The notes below the pieces were generated by a model that did no database searches, was not told where the DNA came from, and was given only the letters and a program-made list of their open reading frames with translations. Shown here piece after piece: positions 26,301-36,095 of a stretch of 64,000 bases of DNA. The translations under genes and the position numbers were made by a program. Origin of the DNA: Paralichthys olivaceus (lineage: Eukaryota; Chordata; Actinopteri; Pleuronectiformes; Paralichthyidae); NCBI RefSeq assembly GCF_024713975.1, contig NC_091098.1, positions 25,043,316 to 25,107,315 on the forward strand. The letters run 5' to 3'. Each line of letters starts with the position of its first letter. Within the stretch, counting starts at the first letter, position 1.

Positions 26301-29300
26301 AGCATCGTAGTTTGTAAACACAAAAGGACGCGTGTGTCCTGTTCAGCCATTATTCGTTGGTTCCAGTTTGTTTCTCAGAGGTAAACATGCGTTTCTCTGA
26401 AACAAGAAATACTGGGTCTCGTCATCACAGCTGTTCTGACGGAGAACTTCAATACTTTTGTAGGATACTACAATACTTAAAGTTTGAGAACGGAAAAAAA
26501 ACTTTGACATCATTGAGCAAACAGAATATTATTATTATGGTCAGAAGAGTCTGAGGTTTATGGTGAAAACTGTTTTGGTTCCTTTTTTCTGACATGCGAT
26601 GCAAAGCAGCAGAAAGACCAACAAACCTTTTTATTGACATTATTCGAGTGTGATTTTAAAATGAAATCAAACTAAATATTTTCAGCATCATGTACTTTAA
26701 GTAACTGGAATGTCCCTGTCAGCGTAAAACAGTTATATATGACTTTTTTTAAATTATTTCTGATCCATAAACTTTTCAGCAACAACTTAAAGTTAACGCT
26801 GATCGAGGTAAAGACACTTTTCTTAACGTTATATATTGTTGGAATAGTTTTAATTTATAATTTATTTATCAATTTATGATTTCTCCACATGAGAAAAGGA
26901 ATAAAAAGTGAGATTACAAAGTTTTCCTCCGTCCTCTGTGGACGTGTAATCCTGAGACAGTCCCTGCCTGGACCTCGGCGTTGGATGGATGTGGTTATTT
27001 GTCCGACATCTGCACGTACGCTCGGCTTCCACCTGTCGATGACCCATAATTACGCAGCTTAAAGTGTGAAGGAGAAAAGATCACAGCTGCGGTCGGGCAG
27101 GTGGATGTGGTTTGCACGGGACCGGCTGAGTTCTCTGCTCCGCACATGTGTCTGTTATTATAACATCTACACGCACTTTATCTTAACATGTGGGTGTATC
27201 TGTAAAAGGCGGGTGGGGTGGTGGGGGCTTGTTTCCCTCCTTGACGTGTGCTGACAGTCGTGCGGTGATGTCTGGGTGGGTCTCCCCTCTGCGGGTCACA
27301 CTAACATCATCAATCTTCCCCCTGGTGACAGGCGGCCAGGCCCCCCGACTGTGGGCACAGGGCTGTGTTGTTTTGTAATTAGGCTCCGTTAGATGGCAGG
27401 AAACCATCTCTCCATCCCTCCCTCTCACCATCCCTCCATCCATCCGTCCATCCACACCCCTCTGTGCGCAGCTGGCCCTCCGCCAATGAGAAGCTGCCCT
27501 GGCTCGGCTTGTAACGATGCCACAGCGATTAATTGATGAAAGTACAGAACGAAGCGCTGGACACGTTTTGTTTTTCTTTTGAATAACTTCTGTCTTTGGT
27601 TTCTCACAGACGGCTCTGCACTGGGCGGCCAAACATGGCAACGAGGACATGGCCGCTCTCGTGGTTAACGCTGGTGCTGATGTCAACACCAAGTCAGTGA
27701 GTGTGTTTTTCACTTTTTCATTGATGCACAATGATTTCGAAAAGGGGCGGTTTGAACTGTTTCAGGACAAATACGCAGCGTCTGAACCTCGTTTGCATTC
27801 AAAGAAATTTAAAAGACAAGGAAAAATCAATCAATCAGCAATTTATTGGTGGAACCAGTGATGTCACACACGAAACGTGTTCACAGACAACACAAATGCA
27901 AAAACCACAAAACAACATGCAGCCACACAACGGAAGTGAGTGACAACGGGTGTTGACAAAAACAAAAAGTGTCATCTTCACCTCATCTGTTCAAAATCTA
28001 AAGAAAAACTCCTCTGAACTTTATTAAACGTGTGACTGCTGAGGAAACAGATCACGTTCCAAACACAGTCCTCGTGTTAAAGCTGCGTATATTTGATGTC
28101 GAGACAAGTTCGCTCCACGGCTGCACTTGATATTAAAAAGTTAAAAAAAAGTAATTTCTTGCTTACAAGATGTTTCTATCAACTGAACCTCAATAAAAAC
28201 GGAGAGATTAGAATATTAAAGAGATAAGAGCAGCTCCTGCAACGACCGATGAGGGAAACGACTCTCTTGCACTTTACATGCAACAAGTTTGTAGATAACA
28301 TCAGACGTCTCAAACCGAACTTAAAAATAATCCTGACGACACCAGGGTTGTTTTTTATATTTCATAGTTCAGAAAAACATCTCCAGAGTCATGCATCTTG
28401 ACAAGTAAACTACATTTTGTGTTTTGAATCAGTGGAGTGTCTCTTTTAGGACTATGGTGCTTTGCATTTTGCCTTTTTTTTTGTGACGTGCGTCCTCTGA
28501 TTCATGTCCATGTTGTTCTTCTCTCCTGCAGCATGTGAGTATCCAGGCTTCTATCAGGCCGAGCTGGGGTAGGTAGAATACGCTGCTTTGATTTGAATTG
28601 ATAACAACGGGACGACAACAAGGCTACTGGTGATGTAATGCTCCCTAAACGATCTCTGTGAAGATCCAGCTGCGCAAATGCATTACAGCAGCACGTGTTG
28701 TCGGGCTGCGCTAATAAATCATGTCATGTCACGTTAATTGTTTCTCAAAACAGTGCGTCCGTGTGTCAGCGTGCACGACTCCTAAAAACTCTGCAATTTT
28801 CAGGGAATTACCAAGCAATTATGTTTTTTTCATCATTATCTGGTGTTTCCATAACCTCTGCTAATTTGTCTCTTTTTCTCTCACTGCTGTTTTCGTTGGC
28901 TGCGTTCGGGGCCTGGGAAACTCCAGGGGGTAGGTACCAAACTCAACCCTCCTCAGTTCCTCCCCTCAACTCACCGGAAAGTTAAACCGTCACTTTCCTC
29001 AGACATAGAAAGACGAGAAAGAGGAAAAATTAAAAAAAAAACTTAATTAAATGTTTTGAATTTTCTGTTTTGAACGTTTGAATAAGTTTGACTCTTGTTG
29101 TCGTTGTGCAGGGGTACACAGCTTTGCACATCGCAGCGTTACACGGTCACCAGCATATTCTGGACCTGCTCATACGGACATATGGTAAAAAAATTGAAAG
29201 TGTTGGTCTCAGAACCAGAACCTCTATGAAACTGAACTCTGGATTATCTCCAGACTTTCTCTGGAGGGGCTGTAAGTGAGAGTTTCTCCTGCCAGCATGA

Positions 29301-29986
29301 TTAGTAATTTCTTACAACATAATGAAAAATACAATAAACAAGTTAATGGTTGTTCAAGTAAATAATTATTTCCCAGAGTTAAACCCTTGATTTGCATTTG
29401 TTCTTTGATGGTTTCACTTTAAAAAACCAATCAGGTTTCAATCTTGTGTCGTTATTTATCTTTTCCCTTTGGATTAGGAGTTTTTTTTTCTGTGTTTAGA
29501 CAAATGTTTACCTGCTGTTTTCAGAGATTTGTTTTTACTCTTATCAGGCGCTAAAGAAAACTTGAGGGATTACAGCGGCCATCTTGCCTTCCACTATCTC
29601 AACGTCAAAGAGCCAGAGGGTCCAGAGGAAGAGTGCGAGCTGCGTGAGTGATCGATTGTTTAAGAGATAATAACCGTTAATCCAGAAACGATTTCCCACA
29701 GGTGTTCCTCTACTTTATCTATCTCAGAAATCCTCGTTTTATTTTACATATATATGTTAAAAAAACTAAAAACCAACCTCTCATCCATTAACATTCGTTT
29801 CCTCTGGTTGCAGAGCTTCACGTCACTCAGGCCAGGGAGCGGAACAGGAACAGGAAGTTGGCGACGCTGTTCCACTCCAAGAAGAAGTGGGGCTCGGCGG
29901 AGGAGCTGGCTCCGATAGAGGAGGAGAGGACGGCGACGCATCAGCTCGCGCTGCCGCCGTTCAGACCCCGGAAGTTCTCGCGCTGA
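15834..29986 (+). CDS. SOWAH (sosondowah)-family ankyrin-repeat protein, intron-rich with four 3-nt exons
   Basis: Joined exons: 15834-15966, 18510-18571, 19276-19470, 20473-20589, 23072-23128, 23397-23498, 24099-24110, 24249-24251, 25789-25791, 27610-27696, 28532-28534, 28927-28929, 29112-29184, 29548-29643, 29814-29986. They give 372 aa plus TGA with the frame kept throughout. The N-terminal SOWAH domain (about 1-80) reads GRVRNADILQTFKPFIG then EKFLVLKKKYRQQL, as in SOWAHA. A low-complexity linker follows to about 188, then LDPIEKEW and ankyrin units with TALHWAAKHGNEDMAALVVN and YTALHIAALHG, then RDYSGHLAFHYL. The C-terminus is basic, PFRPRKFSR. The family is intracellular and its molecular role is poorly known. 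To my knowledge mammalian SOWAHA-D are single-exon, so this may be the intron-bearing parental type. The family call is secure; the paralogue is not assigned. Confidence 0.87.
15967..18509 (+). other. SOWAH-gene intron 1
   Basis: No coding signal. It has short (GT)n/(AC)n tracts near 16467-16495 and 16679-16698 and the GATA-type repeat at 17.2 kb. Confidence 0.7.
17229..17290. repeat. (GATA/GATG)n microsatellite
   Basis: GATA units grading into GGAT units in SOWAH-gene intron 1. Confidence 0.93.
18510..18571 (+). CDS. SOWAH-family exon 2
   Basis: Acceptor ctctgcag, donor gtgagt. Completes Ala then KYREEFKLVIDRIAVVKSEN, the second half of the SOWAH domain. Ends in phase 0. Confidence 0.92.
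18572..19275 (+). other. SOWAH-gene intron 2
   Basis: Nothing beyond plain intron sequence is seen. Confidence 0.7.
19276..19470 (+). CDS. SOWAH-family exon 3
   Basis: Acceptor gactctcag, donor gtgaat, 65 codons, phase 0. GEKFLVLKKKYRQQL closes the SOWAH domain; the rest is Ser/Thr/Gln-rich linker. Confidence 0.9.
19471..20472 (+). other. SOWAH-gene intron 3
   Basis: A poly-A run near 19518-19532 and a G-run near 19762-19769. No coding signal. Confidence 0.7.
20473..20589 (+). CDS. SOWAH-family exon 4
   Basis: Acceptor cttccacag, donor gtgatt, 39 codons, phase 0. Linker with LPPVIHIQVPPEQ. Confidence 0.8.
21809..21865. repeat. 19-bp tandem repeat, three identical copies
   Basis: Unit agttgaagaaaagtcttaa, repeated exactly at 21809, 21828 and 21847. 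Confidence 0.95.
22180..22265. mobile_element. LINE-like dispersed repeat fragment
   Basis: The words ggcaatgcaagtttatttct, aaagcacatttta and ttaaagtgttttacatgaac match a common teleost retroelement-derived repeat (GCAAGTTTATTTGTATAGCACATTT...). The family is not named. Confidence 0.5.
23072..23128 (+). CDS. SOWAH-family exon 5
   Basis: Acceptor tccttcag, donor gtgagt, 19 codons, phase 0. Acidic linker SESEQDEEGTG. Confidence 0.82.
23332..23368. repeat. (GT)n microsatellite next to exon 6 acceptor
   Basis: A pure GT run followed by a poly-C tract, ending about 10-20 bases before the acceptor. Length changes here could affect splicing. Confidence 0.92.
23397..23498 (+). CDS. SOWAH-family exon 6, start of ankyrin region
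   Basis: Acceptor gctccag after a C-rich tract, donor gtagag, 34 codons, phase 0. LDPIEKEWIYSAAGARV and LLRQDPSLANKK match the first ankyrin-like unit of SOWAH proteins. Confidence 0.9.
23499..24098 (+). other. SOWAH-gene intron between exon 6 and the DFTS microexon
   Basis: No coding signal other than the flanking exons. Confidence 0.7.
24099..24110 (+). CDS. SOWAH-family 12-nt microexon (DFTS)
   Basis: Acceptor ccaaccag, donor gtaagt. GACTTCACCTCA gives D-F-T-S, fitting the family motif K-D-F-x-(T/S)-G-F-T between LANKK and TALHW. Confidence 0.8.
24249..24251 (+). CDS. SOWAH-family 3-nt microexon (Gly)
   Basis: The context cctctcag/GGG/gtaagt gives a single Gly codon, the G of the D-F-x-S-G-F-T motif. 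Flanking introns are phase 0. Supported by splice-site strength and motif fit only. Confidence 0.68.
24252..25788 (+). other. SOWAH-gene intron between the Gly and Phe microexons
   Basis: Non-coding. It has a G-rich run near 25187-25206 and several non-repetitive stretches of unknown function. Confidence 0.6.
25789..25791 (+). CDS. SOWAH-family 3-nt microexon (Phe)
   Basis: The context cgccacacag/TTT/gtaagt gives a single Phe codon, the F of D-F-x-S-G-F-T, immediately before TALHW in the next exon. Confidence 0.68.
25792..27609 (+). other. SOWAH-gene intron after the Phe microexon
   Basis: No coding signal. The segment about 26100-26300 is non-repetitive with balanced composition, a candidate conserved non-coding element that only comparison can test. 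Confidence 0.55.
27610..27696 (+). CDS. SOWAH-family ankyrin-repeat exon
   Basis: Acceptor ttctcacag, donor gtgagt, 29 codons, phase 0. TALHWAAKHGNEDMAALVVN then AGADVNTKS, an almost complete ankyrin repeat. Confidence 0.95.
27697..28531 (+). other. SOWAH-gene intron before the His microexon
   Basis: AT-rich, no coding signal, with a pyrimidine-rich 3' end. Confidence 0.7.
28532..28534 (+). CDS. SOWAH-family 3-nt microexon (His)
   Basis: The context ttctctcctgcag/CAT/gtgagt has a very good acceptor and donor. It supplies H between NTKS and GG-YTALH, as in the S-H-G-G-Y-T of mammalian SOWAHA. Confidence 0.72.
28535..28926 (+). other. SOWAH-gene intron between the His and Gly microexons
   Basis: A pyrimidine-rich run at about 28868-28893 lies upstream of the next acceptor. 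No other feature. Confidence 0.65.
28927..28929 (+). CDS. SOWAH-family 3-nt microexon (Gly)
   Basis: The context gaaactccag/GGG/gtaggt supplies the first G of S-H-G-G-Y-T. The acceptor pyrimidine tract is further upstream than usual, so it is the weakest of the four. Confidence 0.6.
29112..29184 (+). CDS. SOWAH-family ankyrin-repeat exon
   Basis: Acceptor gttgtgcag, donor gtaaaa, 73 nt ending in phase 1. GYTALHIAALHGHQHILDLL. Confidence 0.94.
29548..29643 (+). CDS. SOWAH-family exon, end of ankyrin region
   Basis: Acceptor cttatcag, donor gtgagt, 96 nt, phase 1 to phase 1. GAKENLRDYSGHLAFHYLNV. Confidence 0.93.
29814..29986 (+). CDS. SOWAH-family last exon
   Basis: Acceptor tggttgcag. RNRNRKLATLFHSKKKWG to PFRPRKFSR and TGA at 29984-29986. 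Confidence 0.92.
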
Positions 29987-30115
29987 GGAGAAACGGGATC
30001 ACAAGGGACGAGTTCTGACTCGGACATTCAGGCTTTATGTTCATATTAACGCGTAACGTAAACCCTCATGCATTTACCATGAAGTATTAATACTGTGTGT
30101 GTATATTAATTATGT

Positions 30116-30116
<1 letters not shown>

Positions 30117-30154
<38 letters not shown>
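30117..30154. repeat. (AC)n microsatellite
   Basis: A pure AC run about 130 bases past the SOWAH-gene stop codon. Confidence 0.95.
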
Positions 30155-30160
<6 letters not shown>

Positions 30161-31114
30161 CCTCAATACGTAAAAGCTCCGTCAAGTACTGAGCACCGAA
30201 GCTTTAACTTTGAATAAGAATCGTGATGCTACGCTTCTAAAAGTATTATCAAAGCCTTATGATTTTCATTTAATTTTTCTAAATGTTACTTATGCCTTTT
30301 AAAATTTCGACTGAGCTCAGGCTACGGGGATTCTTCAAACTTTCCTTCACCCTCGTTTGTGCTGAAGATGTTTTCTCTCAGTGCGGAGTCACAGGACGAA
30401 GCTGGTTTTATTCTCCATTTCAAAAACGAGTCATTTTATTCACCACAGGTTTGATGTTGTTATTTACAGCAACAGGTGAGTTCAACCATCGAACGTAGAC
30501 TCACCGCAAACTACGAGACTGTGAAAGAACGTTGAAGGCTCCTGGAAAAGTTGAATCTGTTTCAAAAACCTGTTATATTCAAAGTCAAGGAGGAATACTA
30601 CATTACCCACAATCCTCAGGTGTAAAAGCAACGTCTCTGATCGGCGAAGCCGGCTGTTAACACGGGAATTTTTACCACAACCACGAAGATCATGTCTGGA
30701 ACGATGTGGTGGTTTCGGCGCTGCATCCCAGAACCACCATGATTTCTCTGAAGCAGGGATCATTCGCGATGATTCATGGGATACGTAGTTCCTTAAAAAA
30801 TAATTACGTACACAATCTCGAACCTTATTTTGCTGCAGATCAAATATCTTACGGTCACGATTCATCTCGTTCCGGGCTTCAAACTCCGAGCCGTTCTAAA
30901 CTGTTGTTTGTACTGTTCATCAATTCCATTTGCTGTGATAATTGTGTAATCGAATCTAAAAGGACGCAGTTACATCATTTGCACAATATTTATACGATGA
31001 AGATATTTTGGTATAAAACTGTATTTTATATCAAACTGTTCACTGTTTTTTTTTTTTTTACTTCTATGTTGTTGTTTGGCTGAGTGGCCCGGCCGCTCAC
31101 ACCCCTGCTCGTCC

Positions 31115-31138
31115 ATATATATATATATATATATATAT
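31115..31138. repeat. (AT)n microsatellite
   Basis: About twelve AT units. Confidence 0.92.
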
Positions 31139-31429
31139 CAAACAGAGGAACAACTTGTGATAAAGCTTCGGTCTCTTTCCCTCTTCTCTGCGGGATAACC
31201 AGAATTTCTTTAAAAGCTGCTTTTGATCTTTCTTCAACTACCTGACTTCGCCGGCTGCAGATGGAGTAAATATGGGCCCCGCTAACTCTCCATACGGCTT
31301 TAAACCTTAATTCCTGATTAGCTGAAAAGGGCAGCACTTGCTTTCGGGTCCTGGATATCACACAACACAGAGGGGAACAGGGGCAAGTGTTTTTGTGCTT
31401 CATTTTTGAAGCGGGGATGTTTTGAGGGC

Positions 31430-31458
31430 GGGGGGGGGGGGGGGGGGGGGGGGGGGGG
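31430..31458. repeat. poly-G run of 29
   Basis: Uninterrupted G29. The length is likely polymorphic or sequencing-sensitive. Confidence 0.95.
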
Positions 31459-34400
31459 TATAAGAGGGAGTTTCTGTAATAGATACTTATCTTACTGCCC
31501 TCAAGCCCCTCAAACAAAGTCCCCCTCTGAAGAGATTATAACCCAGGGAGGGCACATTAGCTCTAATCCCATGCTTTGAGGCCTCGCTCCCCCCATACCT
31601 CCCTCTGCCCCACTTATTTCAACCCCTTCTGTTGCTGGGGCGGGGGCGGGGGGGGGGGCACCTTGTATCTAGTGCATGTATGAGTAAGGCCTGTGGCTAC
31701 ACACGAGGGTTGTGTGTGTGTGCACTCATGTTTGTGTGTGAGTCATAGTGGGTGGAGCGACTGTTTCAATAGCACGCTGACTCTAATGAAAAGCATTGAG
31801 GGGTGCATACTGCTGTGTAACTGATTCCTCTCTCTGAAGAGATTAGGAGCTACATTGTTGGTTCGGTTGCTCATTTCCATGAGAGCACAGCCTCCCACCA
31901 GCGGCTGCTCTGCTTTGTTATTTTGAGTTGGAAAACACAGAGCCCAATGTCCCGGGCTTCCTTGTAACCATTGTTTCACAAATAGGCCAAAATGTAGATG
32001 TCACGTCACAGATGCCCAATAACCTCATTAGCTGCTCTCTGTGAGGTTATAGGAGAAAATAGTCCGCGCGTGAACTTCACTTCGTCCACTTTAAAATTAA
32101 ATTCATTTACGACCACTGGTAAATAAAAGAAACTTGGATATATGCATTTTAATAAATGCTCAAAGACACACTGTCATGTACTTAAATATGCGTATGAATA
32201 TATCTGTCAACTATTACAACATAACGGAGAAAAACACGGTTATAATAAAGTAAATTAAGTTTCCACAGGAGAAAATATATAATCTTAATAATATATCAAA
32301 CATGAATAAACATTAAAATATCCTTATTGCTGCATACAAATACTACACAGTGGGTTATAAATCATTAGAGTCGATAATATCATAGTGGTTATGTTCTCCG
32401 TTATAAGCAAATATAAAAAGATGCATTTGGTTTTACTTTTCACATGAACATTTTTATTTTATTTCTTAATTTGAATTATATGCAGATATTTTTATTTGTA
32501 TTATAGTTAAAAAAAAGTTTAAAAAATCTATGGTTAAACTGTAAAATATCCTGAAAGAAGATTATTACCTTTCTTTGACATAAGGGCTCGAGAACAACAA
32601 CCATTTTAAAAATATAAATATATATTTGTGGATATATCGGCCTCCAAAAATCTATATCGCTCAGATTCTAAAACATATATAAACATGCTTATATACTGTT
32701 TATAGATTCGTGTTCTTGTTACAGATGAGAAAATTAACTTCTTGAAAATTGACGTCCCTGAAACTCGATGGAGAAAGAGATCAGTGAATGGTCGAAGGGT
32801 TAAAAACAAACCTGCATTAAGAAAACATGGAGGGATTTTTTTATTTAAATGTTTTGTTCTTTAAGTTGAACTTTGCTTCCTCGACAGAAAAACAGGGTCC
32901 AGCAGAAGAATCAGCAAAACCTAACAGGGTAAAAAGAAAACCTGTTCATATGGTCTGATATCTTATAATCAAACATTTGCCAGGACTTGATCATTTGTGC
33001 GACGACAGAACTCACACCTCAATTTTAAAAAGGAGAAAAACAAATGAAACATCAATTGACGTCACATGCACAGAACAATCCTGAGAGAATTACTCATTAA
33101 ACTAAACTTAAACTCAAGAATAGTTGCTCTTCTCATTATAACTTTCAGAGATAATCCAGATTGCAGCGTCCTGAGCTGAGAAAACTGCCGTCGCTGCTTT
33201 TTATGCTTCTGCTCCGCACATGTCGAGCTGAGAAACCTGCAGCTGAGGTGCAGAACCACGGAGCTGCGACTCTTAACAACCTCATCTGCAACAACGAGCA
33301 CGACCGGGCCCGGCCTCTGGCTGAGGGAACCTGGGGTCCCAGCACCCACCCGCCGGGACCCGACACAGGGAGACGCCAGCAGCTGTCACACGGGCCCATC
33401 ACGGCCTCACCAACGCCGCCTGTCACTCACCCTGTGGAGGGCTGTCAATCAGGCTGCACCCAGGAGGGAGCTGGGAGGCGGGCCACTGCCCGGCCCCAAA
33501 CAAAGACTTACTTTCATTTGCAAGCGGTTCCAGTGCCACTACTATTTTGAAAGAATGATAGAGTGGTGCTGATAAGAGTAATGACAAAGGACAAAGAGTG
33601 GAAGGGGGTCTGGGAGGAGGGGGTCTGATAGTAAAGAGGTGGGAGCGCTTGATAACATTCACACTTTGCTTACATCTCCCCCATTTGTGTCGGGGCCCCA
33701 GGAAAATCCCATTAGAGAGGAAAATTGCAGATCTGCGCAGAGACCATCACATTCTGGTCGTCAGCTGTGATTTTGAAAATCACTGGATATACAAGAACGA
33801 GTATCCTCTTTTCGTTTTGGTGCATAAACCTGAAAATAACTCCAAGTAGATTCTTTCCGCTCCTGCAGCTCATCAGTCTCTGTCCTCATCTTTCTCCCCG
33901 AGTGCTGTAATAAAATAAACTAACAAGCAAAAGGTGTTGAGGAGTTTGCGGATTCTCCTCGGGCTTTTGTCGTCTTCTTCACACCCATCTATGAACTATT
34001 CTAATTGCATGTTAAGTCCCTTTGTCAGCTCGCAGGTAGGGGACGGCCCGCCACGGCGGTCACACCTAAACCTATTGTCCCGACCTGTTCACCGGCCTTG
34101 TTTAATGTCGCTCCGCGTTTCATCCGTGCTTCATTTAACAGTCTGCTTGAGATATTCAGGGGGATTTAAAGAGAGATATAAAGTGCAGCCAATCTCTCCC
34201 CACAGAAGAATGTCTCAGGTGTTTGCAGAGATAAAGATAATTTCATCCTCTCTGCTATCTCGTGTCGTTATCTCCTCTGAGGACAATCGTCTTCCATTTG
34301 GTCACTTTTCTCTCCTGTAAACGACCGACATCCTCACAGCAAACAGCGCAAACTCGACCTGTCGGAGCAAGACCAACACCTGCATTGTGGTGGAGCTGCC

Positions 34401-35109
34401 AAAAGAGGAAGAGAATGTAAAGAAGTCTACAAGATGGACAAAAGCTGCCGCCCAGAGCTGTTTGTGTTGTGAGATGTAGACCACTGATGCCATAAGCCTC
34501 CTTCTCTTTGCACTCTGCTCGGCCCATTGTTGCTCTTGTACAAATTTGCTTTAGGCTCTGTGGACCCCACCCAAATAAATTCCTCCTTTCCCTCCACCTC
34601 TGCAAGTTTTTATCTGCGGCTATTTCCTCGGTATCTCTCTCTTTACATTTGATTTGACATTATTTGCAAAAAAAATTAAATATATATATATACATCGAAG
34701 GATAAAAAGGCTTAAGAGGAACACAGCAGGTTAACCAGTTCATCATGAGGTCTAAAAGTAACTGTATTAAAATCCCAATCACAACTTCTCACAGCCCAAA
34801 GTCAAATGTTTAAAAGTCTTGTTTTATTTGAATCATAAAAAAAAAAGCTTTTTTCCTTGAAAAATGGCTGAAACAGTTGTTTGATCATCAATATATCGGC
34901 TAATTATTTTCTGTCATTAGCGTAAAGGACAAATCGTTTCATCTGTGACCAGCAACATTTCCCACGGAGGCAAAACGAACGACTCTGACGCTGCGTTAAA
35001 AATATAAACGACAGGATTCACACACAAATACACAAAAAACACTGTGACTGACATTAATCCAAAATATAAATGAAAGGAGACAAACGCCTCCAGGTGAAAA
35101 AGGAGATCA

Positions 35110-35400
35110 TTTACTAGAGTAAAGGTATTAGTACCACGTGGTAAAAATACTGCATTACAAATAACATTCATGATCATACCCAGGTAAACACACCAGCAGC
35201 AAAATGTTATCAAAGTACATAATCCTGGAATTATTATAAGTTATTTATTACGTAGAAATGTGTACGCAGAATTTGTATTCAGTGTTAAAAGGTTAAATTG
35301 CAAATGAATTAGTAAAAGTACTATAACTTCCACTCAAATGTGGTGAAGTAGAAGTTTAAAGTAGTAAAATAGTACTTAAGTAAAAGCACTTTTTGTCACA
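35110..35400. mobile_element. decayed hAT-like (AAGTAC-type) repeat
   Basis: Contains agagtaaaggtattagtacc, gtaaaagtactataacttcc and gtacttaagtaaaagcactt, typical of the AAGTAC hAT-derived repeats. Termini and target duplication were not resolved. Confidence 0.4.
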
Positions 35401-36053
35401 ACCTTCATGAATTTATTCACCGTCGTCTGAATCAATTTCAGTTATAGATAAATCTATAGATATGTATTGTAATGTATTGAAGCTGAGTGAAAGTAAATAA
35501 GAAGAGTTACCCAGGCTATTATATTATTATATTTTAAATTAGGGCTGAGCACAAATTATTTAAGTCATTTAATTATCACGATAAACGTCACTTTCTTCAT
35601 CTGAGTGAAGTTTGTGGTTTTAAACAACAACAAAACATTTAACAAATCAGGGTTCGATCACTCCTCACTGTAAATTACTATCGATGCAAATAACATATCG
35701 ACTATATAACTGTTGGGGGTTTGCATTAAACACAACACAGAAGACGGAATAAACAACCGAATCATCAAATGAGAAAACTGTAAATGTTGTGTGGATGTGT
35801 TGGGTCTGGATGTGTCCACACTCATCATTAATACCTTCCCCACTATTATCTCTGAATGAAAGCAGCTGTCAGCACCATCACTGCTTCCTGCTGTGAATAT
35901 AATAATCATCAGAATGATGAGAGATAACAGAGGTGAGCTCCTTTGAACACAAACACTGAAACACTGAGCTCAATGTGGCTCTTTTGAAGGACATGAAGGG
36001 GGGGGGGAGAATAAGAAGTGTAATCTTCTTCTCTTATCTCTAACAACCCCCAT

Positions 36054-36056
<3 letters not shown>

Positions 36057-36093
<37 letters not shown>
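36057..36093. repeat. (AC)n microsatellite
   Basis: A pure AC run about 1 kb upstream of the irx7 start. Confidence 0.95.

Positions 36094-36095
<2 letters not shown>

Noticed and set aside
31026..31517. 163-aa minus-strand open frame
   Set aside because: It includes the poly-G complement (poly-Pro) and the (AT)n repeat; low complexity with no motif.
35640..35720. gggttcgatcactcctcac as a tRNA B-box
   Set aside because: No matching A-box, acceptor stem or cloverleaf could be formed around it.
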